20,422 nt of DNA from Selaginella kraussiana. Taxonomy: Eukaryota > Streptophyta > Lycopodiopsida > Selaginellales > Selaginellaceae. Location: assembly GCA_001021135.1 (NCBI GenBank), contig LDJE01100711.1, forward strand, positions 1-20,422. The letters are read 5' to 3'. Position 1 is the stretch's first letter; every line of letters begins with the position of its first letter. Shown here piece after piece: positions 1 to 9,765 of the stretch. The notes below the pieces were generated by a model. That model searched no databases. It was not told the DNA's origin and saw only the letters and a program-made list of their open reading frames with translations. The position numbers were made by a program, and so were the translations under genes.

Positions 1-37
1 AAGTAATTGGAGAAAAACATGACAGCAACGAACTTAC

Positions 38-1233
38 CATTTGCAATGCATTGTTCCAATTGTTACCACCACCAGTAGTTAAGACTTCCGTAGTCACCGC
101 ACTTGCTACTATGGACGAAAATGTGTCAACCCATCTATCCTGGAAACTCAAACAACACAAAGGTCAGAAACCACGTAGTCTGGGTTAAATGCAACTTACA
201 GCATTCAACACAAGAAAAACTTACAGCATTCATGATGTTGTCGATAATAGAAGACGCACTCATCGTTACCAGGCCTGTGTCCCTCGTTGCCTCCGACTTC
301 ATACTCACCGGTCCTAAGCCACGAGGAAACATTCTGGCATACTCTTCTTGGTTTACTTCACCATCAACCGTCCATAGTGGTTCGGCAGCCTGAGAAATAG
401 TGATAAACTCATCCATTGCACTTATAGCAAGCTCGGCTACAAGTTGCTTTTCTCTATCACTGAGTCCATAAGCACGCCTAGCCATCTCCATAACACAAGG
501 AATTTCAAGTGACATCCCAGCACCACCTATGAAAGGACTCAATGTTGGAACTGGCAAAGTAGAATGTGCAGGCAATTCGGAAGGAGCGAATTTCGCCAGC
601 AGTGCAGAAACCCTGTTCAACTGCATCGACAAAACACATCAACCGAAAAATGTGTGTGGGGTTGAGACGGCCGAGAAGATACCTCATTTCTGAGACGAGC
701 ATTCTCAACTCGGAGCTGTTGTTCGTCCGGTGACATCTCTCCAAGCTTAACTGGACCTCCACACTGTGGACAGCATGCATTCTTCAAAGCTTCCCTCAAT
801 GCAACGTTTTCTATCTGGAGCCTCTCATTTTCTGACCTGAGCAGTGAGTTGTCTGCTCGTTCGTGGTGAGCCTGAACGGGGTCATTTTTTAGTCACTCCT
901 CGCGGTGATGATTATATCTCACCTTCATCTGTGTCCGACGGTTTTGGAACCAAAACTTGACCTGACGAGGCTCCAGTCCGAGTTCTTTGCTGAGTTCCAT
1001 TCGTTGTTGCTCGTCAGGATGAGGGCAATCCTTGAAGAACCTGTACGAAAATGGCTTGAAAACCGAAATCACTCGATGAAATGTTTACATTTCCATCTTT
1101 TGTATTTGCAGAAGAGAGTGTCTGTGGTATCTCTTCTTGGACGGTGGCTGATCACTTGGCTCTTCATGATCGTCACCTGAGGCACCTTCCATGTGACTAT
1201 CACCCTTGTTTTCATGCTCTTGCTCTATATGAT
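38..1233 (-). CDS. HD-Zip class IV homeodomain-START transcription factor, N-terminal half (partial)
   Basis: Plant regulator of the GLABRA2/ATML1/PDF2 family, which controls epidermal cell identity through L1-box promoters. Exons seen on the minus strand: about 1233-1089, 1040-923, 871-683, 620-225 and 139-38, all joined by GT-AG introns with an unbroken frame. In order they encode an acidic stretch (EGASGDD), a homeodomain (KKRYHRH to [10 protein letters not shown]), a zipper-loop-zipper with the class-specific cysteine pair (CCPQCGG), and the start of the START domain ([14 protein letters not shown], then DRWVDTF). The rest of START and the C-terminus lie beyond the left edge, after a clean GTAAGT donor at 37. 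The 5' end is unresolved: an in-frame ATG lies at 1192, but relatives have a longer N-terminus, so an acceptor near 1233 and upstream exons are likely. A splice donor is duplicated after exon 620-225. Family assignment is very secure; the start is not. Confidence 0.93.
193..233. repeat. 15-bp direct repeat carrying a duplicated splice donor
   Basis: The 15-mer AACTTACAGCATTCA occurs at 193-207 and again at 219-233. Read on the minus strand each copy is AATGCT/GTAAGTT, so the exon-intron junction of the HD-Zip START exon is present twice, 25 bp apart. The outer copy (donor at 224) keeps the frame into the next exon. Confidence 0.85.
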
Positions 1234-3423
1234 CTTTCAAAAGGAACGTCGTAACTCTAAATTTTAATCCCCTCCTCAAAACTTCCCCAACTCATCGGGT
1301 ATTCATGTTGATCTGATGAACTTGTTTGCTTTGAGTATGCCGAAGAATTGAGGGATTTGGACCGCAGTTGCACCAGGTGACTCCAAGATTGCAGTTGCTG
1401 AAATGGAAACGGCCCATTCAATGCTTCAACCTTCAGCAAGCATCATGGAGCAAGCAGCACAAAAAAGTTCATACCGCCAGTGAATCGTGACTGATGCATT
1501 TGAGATGCTGGAACTCTCGAAAGAAGAACTCGGAGGTACAGATACTTCAGAGAAGCATCTTTCAGAGAGAGTTCAAATTTTCGAGGTGCGAGTAAATGGA
1601 AGGAGGGACGAAAGAAATGCACGCGAAGAAGAGACAAAGTATAGGGGCAGTATAGCTGGAGAGCGGAGTAAGAATATGGAACAGTACTCAGGGACCCATA
1701 AAGGTTGAACAGTTGCCGTGGTGGAAAGGCGAAGCCCAGACAAAGTAGAGACTAGAAAGAAATACACAAGTTGCCTTGCGATGTTTCTGGTGGATGGAAG
1801 CTGGCCAAGTCCCCCAGGTATTTCTTAGGGGCTAAAGCCTCATCTCCTTGTGGCGTCAGCATTACCTATGCACGTCAATGAGATGGTTAACACTGAAACT
1901 ACTCCCCAAGTAAAATTTGTGCTCCTCTACCAAGGAAAAGGCGAGGCTGAGAATCCCAGAAAGAGCAAACCTGACTGCAAGTTGTTGATTTTCTGATATG
2001 TGTGGGCCTCTCTTTTGACATTGTTTTTCTTCCTTACAACCCGCTACTGTATATGCTGGAAAGCGCACTCATACTTTCTTCTGATTGTACGTGCGAGACT
2101 CGTTTTTTCTTCCGTGTCCATTGGCTTGTAGACCGAAACCAATAGTTGCTGCAAGCTCAAGCTATTCTACAAGTAAATTTCCTCAGGTTCTTTGTGAGGA
2201 TTGCCAAGATATATATGCCAGAGAGAGATCAACATAAGTTGTTCAGTGCATTGATTTTCTGAGGACGTTGTAAGCTCTGGTGCCCTGGCTACCCAGCAGT
2301 GCTTCACTCAGTCTTCTCGTTCCTCTCACCAAACCGACAGGTAGATAAAGATAGGCCGAGCTCTATCTTGTGTGTATTTTCTATACCTGTCTCTTTCGGG
2401 CACAGCACCTCAAAGATCAAAATAATGTGGTCCTATACTAATGGTGAGGTAAGCTCCGTTCCATTTGGAGGCGGAGGCCAAAACGCGTACGTTGGTGTGC
2501 CATTTCAACAATGACATTCGCACGAAATTGACAAAGGCAACATCATTCTTAAGATTGCTGCTGATTAATCTAATTCCTCGTTTCCCACTTTGTTGTAGTG
2601 TGAGTGTCACCAAAAAGCGGCATTACACCAACTTCTCTTGACTTTGTTTCCCACTTGTTTTGAGCTTTTTGGATCCTAAACTGGTGAACACCGACAAGCA
2701 ATGCTGCCTTGGGGCGAACCTTCTTCCGTTATACGCTTTGCCCATCTAACCACGAACTTCGAACTCTATAAATTAAACTCTCATGGTAGAATGATTGAAT
2801 AGCCTTGTATGGAAAGCAACAGGTCTAAGATGGTCGCTTTCCTTGCTTTTCTCGAGGCCCAAAATAAAACTACAAGGCATAGAAATACTTCAAAACTGGA
2901 CTTCTCACCAGCATCGCTGCCAAGTTGTATTCGGGGTTGTATTGTTTTTCAAATGGGGAAGGTAAGCACGTTTTCGGATTGGTCCTAATCGAGTAAGCAA
3001 GAACCTACATTCTCATATCGTTTTCATGCATGCGTTGCGTCCTGCTGAGGGCAATGATTATTGCATGAGAACATCGTTCATCATAACTTTTGCAGCACAG
3101 GACAGAATGTTCATTTCTTTGACTTGAGACCATCACCTAGGAGTCATTTAAAATGGTACCAGCAGGCGAGGAATGCGTTTGCCAACCATGGGTCTTCATT
3201 CTCGAAGCTTGCTTAAACTACATCCAACATGTGTTTAAAGACGACTTCTCTGAAAAATTATAAGACCAATTTTTCAGCAAGGAATGTATTATAAATGTCA
3301 ATTGTCCGCATATAATTGAATAGGTCCGGGCCTTTCATATATATTGTACGATGATGTTGTCCAGACGTCACTTATTCCAAACCTGTTAATGATTTAAATA
3401 AATTAAAATAAAACATGCCCAAT
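1234..3423. other. 2.2-kb spacer and presumed 5' region of the HD-Zip gene; no supported gene
   Basis: No reading frame here resembles a known protein, and open frames are short (about 60-80 codons) on both strands. From about 1500 to 1700 the minus strand is pyrimidine-rich (CT runs), as plant 5' leaders often are, which fits untranslated exons of the HD-Zip gene. A good-looking minus-strand acceptor (pyrimidine-rich, then CAG) at about 1400 could begin an upstream N-terminal exon, but I could not join it convincingly to the homeodomain exon. From 2600 to 3400 the sequence is AT-rich and featureless. A TATA-like TATAAATTAA near 2766 has no gene attached. The last 60 bases are the AT-rich 3' flank of the AlkB-like gene. 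Confidence 0.5.
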
Positions 3424-4461
3424 TTATTCCTGTCTACGTAGGTGACGAAGGGTGACGGAGATCCTCCTTCCCGGCGGAACTGCAAGTCCGTTCCACACCT
3501 GAAGCTCTGGATTGATTTCATGAGTCCATTCATATCTGGCTTCCGTAGACATGAGCAAAAGATCACATGGCCTCAACAGGACGGGTACCGCGACGTCTTC
3601 TTCGTGCTGTTGCTTCTTTGCGAGTTTGAATGTCATGACTCGCGGAGAAATCAAGGACAGAATGGCTATGCCGTCCTCAAAACGTAAGAGATCAATGTGT
3701 GCAGGAATACCCTGTCCCGTAAACCCACATATATCAGCTGGAGCAACAAATGTATACCCACCTCCCGCTCTTCGTACGAATTAACAATCATCTGATTGAA
3801 CAATGGTTCTCTCCAGAGGATCTCATCGGACAAAGGCTTCTCTTTGGAAGTTTCTCCTACGTTAACCAATGACGAGCGTACCAGGGAAGTTATTTCCACT
3901 GCCCAAACAGGCAAGTCACCAAATCTCATGGCCTGCAAAAGCAATATTTCAGGCCTTCGAAAACACGAGAAAAAACAGGGAAAATAAAAAGGACCTGATT
4001 TGTTTCAGGACCTATAAACCAAGCCTCTGTAAGTGTAAGGAAAAAAACATACACGAGAAATGAAACACCGCTTTGGAATTGAAACTTGAAAGGCTGCCTT
4101 ACCTGCTTCAATGTCCTTGAGCAGCCTTTGCTCATCAGCCTTTGACAAGAAGTCTCTACAAAGCCAGAGGCCTTTAACCTGCTCAATACGTTTCCACTGT
4201 GTAGAAGCTGCAAAAGAAGCAAAAAAAGATCAAGAAATACCGTGAATAATACACTTGGATATATAGAGCATATGCAAAAATACCATGCAAATAGACGAAA
4301 GCAGCCCTAACACGCGTAAGTCCAAAACTTAACCTAACCATGAGCTCAATCCATTACTCACATTCACTGAGCCACTCAAGTTCATCGTCACTTTCGCCTT
4401 CGGATTCCCCAAAAACGGAAGTAAGCAGCTGCCGTATCTCAAATTCCTGATTTTCCTCCAT
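3424..4461 (-). CDS. AlkB-like 2-oxoglutarate/Fe(II)-dependent dioxygenase
   Basis: Single-domain oxygenase of the AlkB superfamily, closest from memory to a plant-specific ALKBH clade (Arabidopsis At4g02485-like). AlkB enzymes oxidatively demethylate nucleic acids or proteins; the substrate of this clade is not known to me. Exons: 4461-4362, 4207-4103, 4026-3995, 3932-3762, 3711-3424, giving 231 aa with every GT-AG junction in phase. The N-terminus is acidic ([13 protein letters not shown], then [13 protein letters not shown]). Next come [13 protein letters not shown] and [10 protein letters not shown], typical of the clade. Iron ligands are all visible: H141-x-D143 in AHID and H200 in EWTHEI. 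The 2OG-binding motif is R219-x-S-x-T-x-R225 (RISVTLR). The usual PGEGI before the first histidine reads EEREGI here. The gene lies tandem with, and downstream of, the REF-like gene on the same strand. The enzyme looks intact and probably active. Confidence 0.93.
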
Positions 4462-5156
4462 TGAAATCAATCAATCACGGACACACACAAGGCACAAGCC
4501 CTATTCGCCAGGCGCGAAGGATACAGTCAACGCAACGCAGGTCGACAATTGACCAAAGGGTCGACAGGCCCTGTCTACGAAACTTTGACCCAACAAGATC
4601 CGTAAATCTTTCTTAATACAGCCACGATGATAAAGGTGGAGAAAACCGCATTTTAATTTTATTTTAATTTAGGTAGCTATTTAAAGTGCCCAAAGGTACC
4701 CTCATTTACCATATTTCCACCATATTTAATTTTATTCCAACCCTTTTGCAGATTGCCATATCTCCCCCCACTCTTTGTTGCTGTTCATACTTCTTGAGCC
4801 TGTTCTTGAGAGCGAGGGAGGCGTCTTCTTGAGGTGTTCTCAAGCTTTCTGCATCTCCTCAATACCATCCATTGTGATTGATCCACTCCAAGACATGGAT
4901 GAGCCTCAAAAAGATGAAAGATTTCTCAGGCGAACTGGAGCTCATAGCCTGGAACGAAGCACGACAGCCGCAATTTCGGCTAGTCCGAGAGCTCTCGCGC
5001 TTCGTTTCAGGCTATGCACGCCGGTTTCCGCCTCGTATTTTTCCACAACAAATCGCCTTTATCATTCAAGGAAGAAACGCGTACACCACGGTATGTATAG
5101 TAGAACGTAGATCTCCACTCTATACTCCACGACTTGCCATCACCTTCAACCGCCCT
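4462..5156. other. Spacer: AlkB-like gene promoter and REF-like gene 3' flank
   Basis: Positions 4462-4640 are the immediate upstream region of the AlkB-like gene. An AT-rich block at 4650-4740 has repeated ATTTTAATTT and CATATTT motifs. From 4775 to 5110 two overlapping plus-strand frames stay open, but neither matches a known family and no downstream exon could be found before the opposing REF-like gene, so I do not call a gene. Confidence 0.5.
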
Positions 5157-6236
5157 CTACGTCTCCTTGCTCTCCGATTCCTCTGGTTTCAGGGCTCTTC
5201 CAATCGCCTCAACGGGGACGAGCGGGATGTAGCCCGAGAACGGGACGTTCCTCTCCTTGAAGCTCGACACCAACTGGTTGAACTTCTCGGCGCCGAAGCG
5301 GGCCGAGGGAGCGACGAGTTCGATGAACCGGGGTACACCGGGTAAGCTCTTCAGCTTCTTGAGGCCTTCGATGGTCCATGCCTCTGCCACGGGCTCGTAT
5401 TTGATGTAGTAGACTCGGGCCGACTCGTAGAGTCCGTCTCTTTGGACGTCGGACATGACCGTCCTCGCGGCATCAGGCGCCTGCTTGGCGACGTCGAACG
5501 CCTTCTGCGTGGTGTCCTTCACGACTGGCGGGAGGTACTCGTCCAGCTTCACCAGCGTATCACCAACCTGCAAAAAAAACCATGTAAAATCACCATGTAC
5601 AACCATTTAACCATGATCAAACATTATTAACGAGCCATGATTCCACGTCACCAAAGCCGTGGATAGCATATGCTCGTCAGCCATGAACCATGAAAAATCC
5701 CATAAAAACATGAGCATATGCTGCCGAGATCCACGCGACGTAATCATTAAAAACAAGGTAGCAATGAGCATATGCTACCCCATGGTTCAAATCCACGTCA
5801 TCAAAGTAATAAAATAATACATGTACTAGCATATAGCCTTCTAACCATGAAAATCATTAAAAAACGCATCAATAAAATACTAAAAACTATGTCGAATCAC
5901 AATGAGCACAATAAAACATGGACCACGGACACGCAAATGGTACATTAGTTACCTTCTTGTCGAGGAATTCGAGTAATTCTCTGGGTTTACCCTCGAATTT
6001 GTCATAGACGGGGCCAACGACCGTCTTCACAGTGCCTTCGATGGTATCGACTCCAGGCTTCAGGGGGCCCGAATTCTCCTTCGCCAGCTCGTAGATGGAC
6101 GCAACGTACCCTGTCGCCTTGTGTCCAGCCGCAACGAAGCAGCCCAAGTACTTCAGCTTCGCATCCTGAGATCGCGCAAAAATTCATGAGCAAAAATTTT
6201 CGATCACAAATACCATACCTCCTCTTGCTGCGCCAT
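5157..6236 (-). CDS. REF/SRPP family protein (rubber elongation factor-like, stress-related, lipid-droplet associated)
   Basis: Member of the REF/SRPP/LDAP family, proteins that coat plant lipid droplets (and rubber particles in latex plants) and are often stress-induced. Exons: 6236-6219 (MAQQEE), 6165-5953, 5567-5157, giving 213 aa. Exon 2 holds the family core: LKYLG, IYELAKENSGPLKPGV, TVEG-like TIEGTVKTVVGPVYDKF and LLEFLDKKV. Exon 3 holds an amphipathic region (VKDTTQKAFDVAKQAPDAAR), YIKYEPVAE, FGAEKFNQLV and a C-terminal YIPLVPVEAIGRAL. No signal peptide or membrane segment is seen, as expected for a surface-binding protein. The start is the only ATG that opens the frame before the first donor. 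It shares a 211-bp upstream region with the divergent NAD(P)H-hydrate dehydratase gene; that region has an ABRE-like G-box, which would suit abscisic-acid or stress control. Intron 2 (385 bp) is unusually repetitive. Confidence 0.95.
5665..5840. repeat. Cluster of AGCATATGCT palindromes in intron 2 of the REF-like gene
   Basis: The perfect 10-bp palindrome AGCATATGCT occurs at 5665-5674, 5713-5722 and 5767-5776, with a decayed AGCATATAGC at 5828. The spacing of 48-61 bp suggests a degraded tandem unit of about 50 bp. Copies of CCACGTCA(C/T)CAAAG at about 5643 and 5790 fit the same idea. The motif CCATG recurs about eight times in the same intron. Confidence 0.7.
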
Positions 6237-6447
6237 CTCCTCGAACGATCGATCGACTCCAAATGCGTCTGAAATCCGCGACGAACCACGAAATATACAC
6301 AAAGTTTCGACGCGGCAATCGCGGCGTGCTACTGCCGGCACACTCAAAAGCGATTAGGGCAGTCCAGTAATTCGAGATTTAAGTAAGGTTTAAACGGCAC
6401 GTGGCAGCAGGTTGGCCCTAATTTTAAATTGCCCTAATGGAGTTCAG
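6237..6447. promoter_or_regulatory. Bidirectional promoter, REF-like gene (-) / NAD(P)H-hydrate dehydratase (+), with G-box
   Basis: Only 211 bp separate the two divergent start codons, so both 5' leaders and both core promoters must fit here. It contains GGCACGTGGC at 6396-6405, whose CACGTG core at 6398-6403 with flanking GC matches the plant G-box/ABRE consensus bound by bZIP factors. No clear TATA box is seen on either strand. Function is inferred from position and motif. Confidence 0.6.
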
Positions 6448-8041
6448 ATGCACAGGGTATTACCGCCTGGAGGACGCTGCGTCGTCTACGGGGCTTTGCG
6501 CCACGCCAAGTCTGCAAGGTTCGCCAATTGTGCCAAGGCTCTGCACCAACCAGGTTCAATGGGCAAAGACGTTACCAATGAGATCTTGGTCGCTATGCGT
6601 GCCATAGTGCCATCCATGGATCCAACCAAGCACAAGGGTCAAGCTGGTACGTCCATAACCGTGTCTGTAAATTGGGGCTTAACCACCGTAGTAATGGTGC
6701 AGGCAAGATCGCGGTCATTGGGGGATGCCGGGAGTATACGGGGGCACCGTATTTTTCAGCAATTTCGGCTTTGAAAATGGTGCGTTATTTCCTTTGGGTA
6801 TAAACTTACTTTTTTCCTTTTGGTTTTAGGGTGCAGATTTGTCGCATGTCTTCTGCACCAATGGCGCCGCGACCGTCATCAAGTCGTACAGTCCCGAGCT
6901 CATCGTTCATCCAATATTTCTCGAGTCTTACGACATTGGAGAGGGCAAGGATGAGCAAGAGGCCTTCAAGAAGGCGGCTTTGGCCGAGATTGAGAAGTGG
7001 CTTCCTCGCTTCAGCTGCCTTGTGATCGGCCCTGGACTTGGACGTGATCCAGTTCTTATGGTAACCTTTGTATTCATGGTTTCGTCTGAATGATCACTTG
7101 TTTTTCAGGATTGCATCACCGAGATCATACAGAAAGCTCGAGCGTGCAGCATTCCTATTGTTCTGGACGGGGTATGTTAAAACTTGCATCTTTTGCTTGA
7201 ATTTCGTTGTTTTTTCGTGCGCAGGATGGTCTCTCGTTGGTCACGGCTAACCCTAGTATCATCTCGGGGTATCCGCTAGCTGTGCTGACGCCGAACATCA
7301 ACGAGCACAAGCGTCTCGTGGAAAAGATGACAGGAGCTGAGTACAAAGCTGAGCTTGACAAGATGCCCGAGGAATTGATGTCCCTTGCGAAAAAGTACGT
7401 ATTTTTTGTGCCTTTTTTTTTTCCTTTCCGCCTTTCCTAACATGTGGATCTTTAGGTTAGGAGGAGTTACCATTCTCCAGAAGGGAAGTACCGATGTGAT
7501 CAGTGACGGCACTTCAGGTGCGTCTCCTTTCCAAATTTGAGATTTGACATTGACCTTGATGCGCTCCAGTGTTGTCGTCAGACTACTATGGAGCTCCAAG
7601 ACGATGTGGGGGCCAAGGCGATGTTCTCTCTGGCTGGTATGTTATCATCCATCAAATTCATGAAGGTCCTGATTTCGTTGCTTTCAGCGTCGCTGTTTTC
7701 ACATCTTGGGCCAAAGATCTATACACCAACAAAGGGGCACCAGAAGCAGTGAAGAGGTAAATGATAGATCAAATTTTTAAAATTCCTAAATCGATCTAAC
7801 AATTTAATTAGGTTATCACCAAACCCGGCGATGGTTGGAGCATTGGCGGGCTCGATTTTGGTGAGGAAGACGGCGGGAGTTGCATTTGCAAGTCACAAAC
7901 GGAGCACGCTCACAGGCAATCTCATAGAGTGTTTAGAAAGAAGGTACGCATTTTTATTATTTACCCGTACATAATTAATATGTACATTATTTACATTGCA
8001 GCATGGAAGATCTTTGCCCAGTAATTGAAGCAAAGCTCTGA
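6448..8041 (+). CDS. NAXD: ATP-dependent (S)-NAD(P)H-hydrate dehydratase (CARKD/NAXD family)
   Basis: Metabolite-repair enzyme that dehydrates damaged NADH or NADPH hydrates at the expense of ATP; it partners the NAXE epimerase. Exons: 6448-6646, 6703-6779, 6830-7060, 7109-7171, 7225-7394, 7456-7517, 7570-7636, 7688-7756, 7812-7943 and 8002-8041, giving 369 aa with all phases closing. Family motifs in order: [76 protein letters not shown], then the ribokinase-like ATP/anion-hole signature CGGQGD (residues 280-285, D285 the expected catalytic base), and [14 protein letters not shown]. One variation: LSGC at 287-290 where relatives have LSGS. Residues 1-37 are rich in Arg and Ala with few acids, resembling an organellar targeting peptide; Met38 (MGKDV) lies where cytosolic isoforms of homologues begin. 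The 3' end meets the GTE gene. Confidence 0.97.
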
Positions 8042-8073
8042 AAGCAATTCAATGGAATTGAATGCTTAGCCAA

Positions 8074-9672
8074 CTAATCATCAACATTTACTTCTTGCTT
8101 CTCATCCGCAGGTTTTTCTGGCTTTTCGTCATCATCAGAGTCCGAGTCCGACGAGGTGTCCGACCCGTCGGATGTGTCCGAATCAGAGCCGGACTCATCA
8201 TCACTCGTATCATTCTCTTGCTCATCATTGTTCTCGGTGCCGAACTCGGGCTTCACATCGGCGTCCCTCATCTCAAGATCCTGGTCGACCTCGATCATCG
8301 GTGGGTTGTGGAGCTGCTCGCGCATCTCCTTCTCGACCCGCCTTTTCTTCCGGCTCTTCTGCCAATTCATGACCAATCGGTAGATGTCGTTCCCGGTTTT
8401 GATATCCAGCTCCTCAACGTCCATGTCGATAGTATCACCATCCACCACCATGTGAGCGCAGGGTCCATCCTCGAGAATTTCGAGCAGCTTCTTCAGCCGA
8501 TCGTCGGGTAAGGTATGGATGTTCTCGGCAATCTTTCGCTTCTGCGTCGGCTTGAGCGGCCCATAACCCCCATAAGAATCCGGGTTCGCCCTACGGTTCA
8601 ACCTCTTGTTGGTCTGCCCCCGAACGAAGGCCCTCTCCGTAGCAGTCGGAACCTGAACCGGAGCAGTCGGACGAGGAGCTGGAATTGGAGCAGTCGGACG
8701 AGGAGCCGGAACCGGACGAGGAGTCGGATTATGCTTCTTAGGACTCGGGCGGCGGTACACTTTCTCCTCCTCAGGCAGCCACCCAGGCGATGCCGGTTCC
8801 TCGGGCTCGACCGCCGCTACGTATTCCATTGCCTCTACGTACTCCCCATCCCCAGACGGTACGTAGTCATCAACTGCCGGGTAGCTCACCTCGGGTACCT
8901 CTACCTTGGTTGCCCTCCTGGGAGCCGGCGGCGGCCTCCGCGGTGTCGGCCTGAACTCCTCCTCGTCTATCTCATCTAGCATGGCCTCTACCTTCTTGAA
9001 CCTCTTGTTGAACCGGTTGAGCAGCGTGTTGGCCAGGCTGTGGTACACCGAGCCCTTCTGGTTGTACGTCTTGGCGTTCTCGAAGGTAAGCTGGACGTCA
9101 CTGCGGAATTCCCTAGGGTTGCGGTAACGCTGGCCCTGGAGCTTCGACTTGATGGTACCGAGATCCATCGGCTTCTTGATGATGATATGGTAGTCGGTAA
9201 GCGCCGGCCATAGCTCCGCCACCGGCCTCGAGAAATCATTAGCCTCTGGGATGATCGAGTCGAGGATCTTGTGGCACTGATCCCATATGTTGGCAGACAA
9301 GACGTTACTCGCCTCTACCACTCGCCCTAACGACGAGGATGAGCACGGTGACGATGGTGACAACCGTGATGTAGGGCTCCTCCCCCCAGATGGTACGTAG
9401 TTCCCTGCTGCGGAGAAAAATGCATTCTTTCAATATGGAGTTTCTTATTTATGAATTTATTTCCTACCAAATATTACTTCGTTTTTTATTTTGTCCTGAC
9501 CTTGCTCATGGGAAGGAGAAGAATTAATCTCAATCGTCTGGAGCTTTTTGTTCAGGCGGGAGATGACGGAATTGACGCGGTGGAGTCGGTTGAGCAGCTC
9601 GTTATGGCGGTCCGGGCCGCCGCCGCCACCACCGCCATCGCTTCCGCCGCCTGAAGCGCTATGTTCACACAT
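8074..9672 (-). CDS. GTE: GTE-type BET factor: bromodomain plus NET domain
   Basis: Global transcription factor group E protein, a nuclear reader of acetylated histones. Two exons: 9672-9501 and 9407-8074, giving 501 aa. Exon 1 starts at the ATG at 9672 and encodes a Gly-rich segment followed by a short coiled-coil-like stretch (LLNRLHRVNSVISRLNKKL). The bromodomain spans about residues 97-198: ALTDYH, IIKKPMDLGTIK, LTFENAKTYN; N173 is the expected acetyl-lysine-binding Asn. A Pro-rich linker has an internal repeat (APRPTAP-type, about 286-312, also visible as a repeat of roughly 30 bp in the DNA). The NET domain is at about 343-412 (KRKIAENIHTLP to LVMNWQKS), followed by basic KSRKKRR and a Ser/Asp/Glu tail. 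The exon 2 acceptor is a CAGCAG tandem, so isoforms with and without one alanine are possible. It shares a 93-bp divergent upstream region with the FSH1-like gene. Confidence 0.97.
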
Positions 9673-9765
9673 ACTTGGTGAGTGAACCCTAAGCTACGCC
9701 CTTAGTTATATACCCCTAATTCGTCCATATTTAAGGAGGATGAGGTTAAATTAGGAGTCCTTTCA
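9673..9765. promoter_or_regulatory. 93-bp bidirectional promoter between GTE (-) and FSH1-like hydrolase (+), with telobox
   Basis: The two divergent start codons are 93 bp apart, or 162 bp if the hydrolase starts at its second ATG (9835). The interval contains AACCCTAAG at 9686-9694, a plant telobox-type element common in promoters of growth-related genes, and TTATATA at 9706-9712, which could act as a TATA box for the plus-strand gene. Assignments are by motif and position only. Confidence 0.5.

Noticed and set aside
185-192. TAAATGCA, an exact L1-box (target site of HD-Zip IV proteins)
   Set aside because: It is in an intron near the middle of the gene, not in a promoter, and a single 8-bp match is expected by chance in a window this size.
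2299-2613. Frames of about 70 codons on both strands in the left spacer
   Set aside because: No family similarity, no conserved-looking splice partners, and composition like the surrounding non-coding DNA.
4775-5345. Two overlapping plus-strand open frames (111 and 155 codons)
   Set aside because: The longer one runs antisense into the REF-like coding exon, neither matches a family, and no downstream exon is available. Openness is partly a shadow of the opposite strand.
5779-5797. GGTTCAAATCC, a match to a tRNA B box, inside the REF-like intron
   Set aside because: The flanking bases do not form a full T-arm stem, and no A box or acceptor stem is found at the right distance.
8062-8979. Long plus-strand frames (149 and 154 codons) opposite the GTE gene
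   Set aside because: They mirror the biased, Ser/Asp- and Pro-rich GTE coding sequence, with no motif of their own.
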